From NCBI GenBank assembly GCA_021108055.1, contig JAIORR010000363.1, positions 1 to 6,169 on the forward strand: 6,169 bases of DNA, written 5' to 3'. This DNA comes from Candidatus Cloacimonadota bacterium. Lineage in GTDB: Bacteria > Cloacimonadota > Cloacimonadia > Cloacimonadales > TCS61. The position numbers and the translations under genes are program-made. Each line of letters opens with the position of its first letter. The first letter of the stretch is position 1. This document shows, in pieces, positions 5,901-6,169 of this stretch. The notes below the pieces were generated by a model that saw only the letters and a program-made list of their open reading frames with translations, made no database searches and was not told where the DNA came from.

Positions 5901-6169
5901 TCTTTGATGGTGATGGAAAAGGAATACGGAATCGATAAGATAAAGAAGTTTCTGCAGCACGAAACGGACAGTTATTTGACAGGTAGAGGGAACGAATCGC
6001 AGAAAGAAATGCCGCTTTATAAAGTGGAAAATCAGAATTATATTCATTATAATAAAGGTGCGATCGTGATGTATGCGCTGCAGGATTATATCGGCGAAGA
6101 AGCTGTAAACACCGCACTTTCCAAATATCTGAAAAAAGTAAAGTGGCAAGAACCGCCTTACACGAATTC
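2991..6169 (+). CDS. ABC-2 permease fused to M1 family zinc aminopeptidase (3' end cut by window)
   Basis: Open from the ATG at 2991 (Shine-Dalgarno AAGGAG 2980-2985) to the window edge: 1059 residues seen. Residues 1-275 form a six-helix ABC-2 half (near 21-43, 61-82, 112-135, 158-178, 182-202, 240-268). A charged linker follows (275-310), then a second six-helix half (near 330-347, 360-383, 410-436, 456-474, 480-496, 532-550). After a basic stretch (551-570), a thirteenth helix (571-591) leads to a large soluble part. The positive-inside pattern places that part outside the membrane. It has the M1 N-terminal beta domain (about 625-850) and the catalytic zinc site HELAH (940-944) with E964 in SEALAQY. 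Y1020 in HYNKGA matches the catalytic tyrosine of the M1 Y-x-K-G motif. The usual GxMEN is replaced by PYSEGIGF (915-922). About 130-150 residues are probably missing. It should pair with the upstream ATPase, giving a transporter with a tethered peptidase. The substrate is unknown; peptide export or peptide defence are possibilities only. Confidence 0.93.
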   Translation, partial: MFKEVFSFEIKYRLSKISTYIYGAVFFVLGYLIVGAAAGLFGGVNVSFGPGSEKILYNSPIFNYIIISIMSLFGLFIVAAFMGNSLYRDFEHKIYALFFSKPLSKFSYLMGRFSANIVILTGIFLLMALGMYAVSISPWVQKAYFGNFHLSYYIMPYFVSVIPNLIFAGSIFFALVIFTRKMLPVYIGGILLFTGYIIASSLMEQLEYKTLAALLDPFGIATAMIHTEYWTIAEQNSRLIGFTGLILLNRLIWMGVGFLILTISYFNFSFTFFTKTRKSGKKEIPQETELEIRKTKLPKVQRNFGFSHSLRQIISFTKMEISGIIKNPQFIAITLAGLILVAVFLAQAGKIYSTPTKLVTYTVMAMINSAFRVLSIILIVVYSGELLWREREQHINAIFDSLPVKNYVLLIPKYIAVVFVPFVLYILSAVMGVILQLSNGFYDIDLKQYFSELGLGSIHLFLFAALAFFIHILVNHKYFGHLLVIGIYVFIGKSSAFGLEHNLLLFGKGGSYIYSDMNGYGNFLKEFLWFRSYWLFFALILLTISFLFYIRGNETKFKTRMKYAKSRIAKPVIIWSSLLLAGFIGTGSFIFYNTNILEEFTSKRENIKQSVEYENLYKKYDGIPQPRITDVNLEVDLYPHKQAGDFRGTMVLKNKTDLPIDSLHYMLNTDLIFNSFDLSVDYEEVLKDDDFGYYICKLAEPLQPNETMEMTFNFSSRRKNFKPTTRIVSNGTFINNGLFMPSLGYSSRYEVQDEKQRKKYGLPPVERMADVNDAKARMNHYISRDSDWVNFEATVSTSEDQIAITPGYVQKEWNENGRNYYHYKMDHPILNFYAFVSADYEIAEDKWISNDGKEVKIEIYYDEKHPYNIKRMIKSLQRSLSYFTENFGEYPHKQVRILEFPRYETFAQSFPNTIPYSEGIGFVADVTEDEIDYPFWVTSHELAHQWWAHQVIGGNVQGAVLMSEALAQYSSLMVMEKEYGIDKIKKFLQHETDSYLTGRGNESQKEMPLYKVENQNYIHYNKGAIVMYALQDYIGEEAVNTALSKYLKKVKWQEPPYTN

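Noticed and set aside
5535..6149. Minus-strand open frames of 204 and 159 codons
   Set aside because: They are antisense to the M1 peptidase domain, which carries the HELAH, SEALAQY and HYNKG motifs in the plus frame. They have no ribosome binding site and no family resemblance.
6164..6169. Window ends exactly in GAATTC, suggesting a cloning junction
   Set aside because: GAATTC also occurs several times inside the window within intact genes and the left end is not such a site, so this is probably chance.

Overview
The window looks like chromosomal DNA of an AT-rich, Gram-negative bacterium. The strongest taxonomic hint is the minus-strand gene at the left edge. It encodes a signal peptide, a seven-repeat beta-propeller, and then the residues QNFPNP right at the window edge. 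That motif opens the C-terminal type IX secretion (Por) sorting tail found in Bacteroidota and relatives such as Cloacimonadota and Marinimicrobia. Cloacimonadota or another FCB-group candidate phylum is my best guess, but no rRNA or marker gene is present to prove it. No tRNA, rRNA, insertion sequence, CRISPR array or phage gene was seen.

Layout: (1) 1-1529, minus strand, a secreted beta-propeller protein, 3' end cut by the window. (2) 1530-1969, a 440-base divergent control region. It holds a minus-strand promoter flanked by two copies of the palindrome ACAACT-N3-AGTTGT, a weak hairpin ending in a T-run, a 17-bp palindrome, and a plus-strand promoter with a GGTGT-N14-ACACC operator over its -10. 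A leader of about 146 bases follows, with competing stem-loops. (3) 1970-2851, plus strand, the ATPase of an ABC-2 type transporter. (4) 2852-2990, an intercistronic stretch with two stem-loops, one of which could hide the next ribosome binding site. (5) 2991-6169, plus strand, a very long ABC-2 permease fused to an extracytoplasmic M1-type zinc aminopeptidase, 3' end cut by the window.

The ATPase and the permease-peptidase almost certainly form one transporter: the ATPase has no membrane domain, and the next gene supplies two six-helix permease halves and no ATPase. A thirteenth membrane segment places the metallopeptidase outside the cytoplasmic membrane, so transport and peptide cleavage should be physically coupled. 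The substrate cannot be read from sequence. The operator resembles sites described for YtrA-type GntR regulators, which often control ABC transporter operons, but no such regulator lies in the window. Both large reading frames at the window edges are incomplete only because the window ends; neither contains an in-frame stop.
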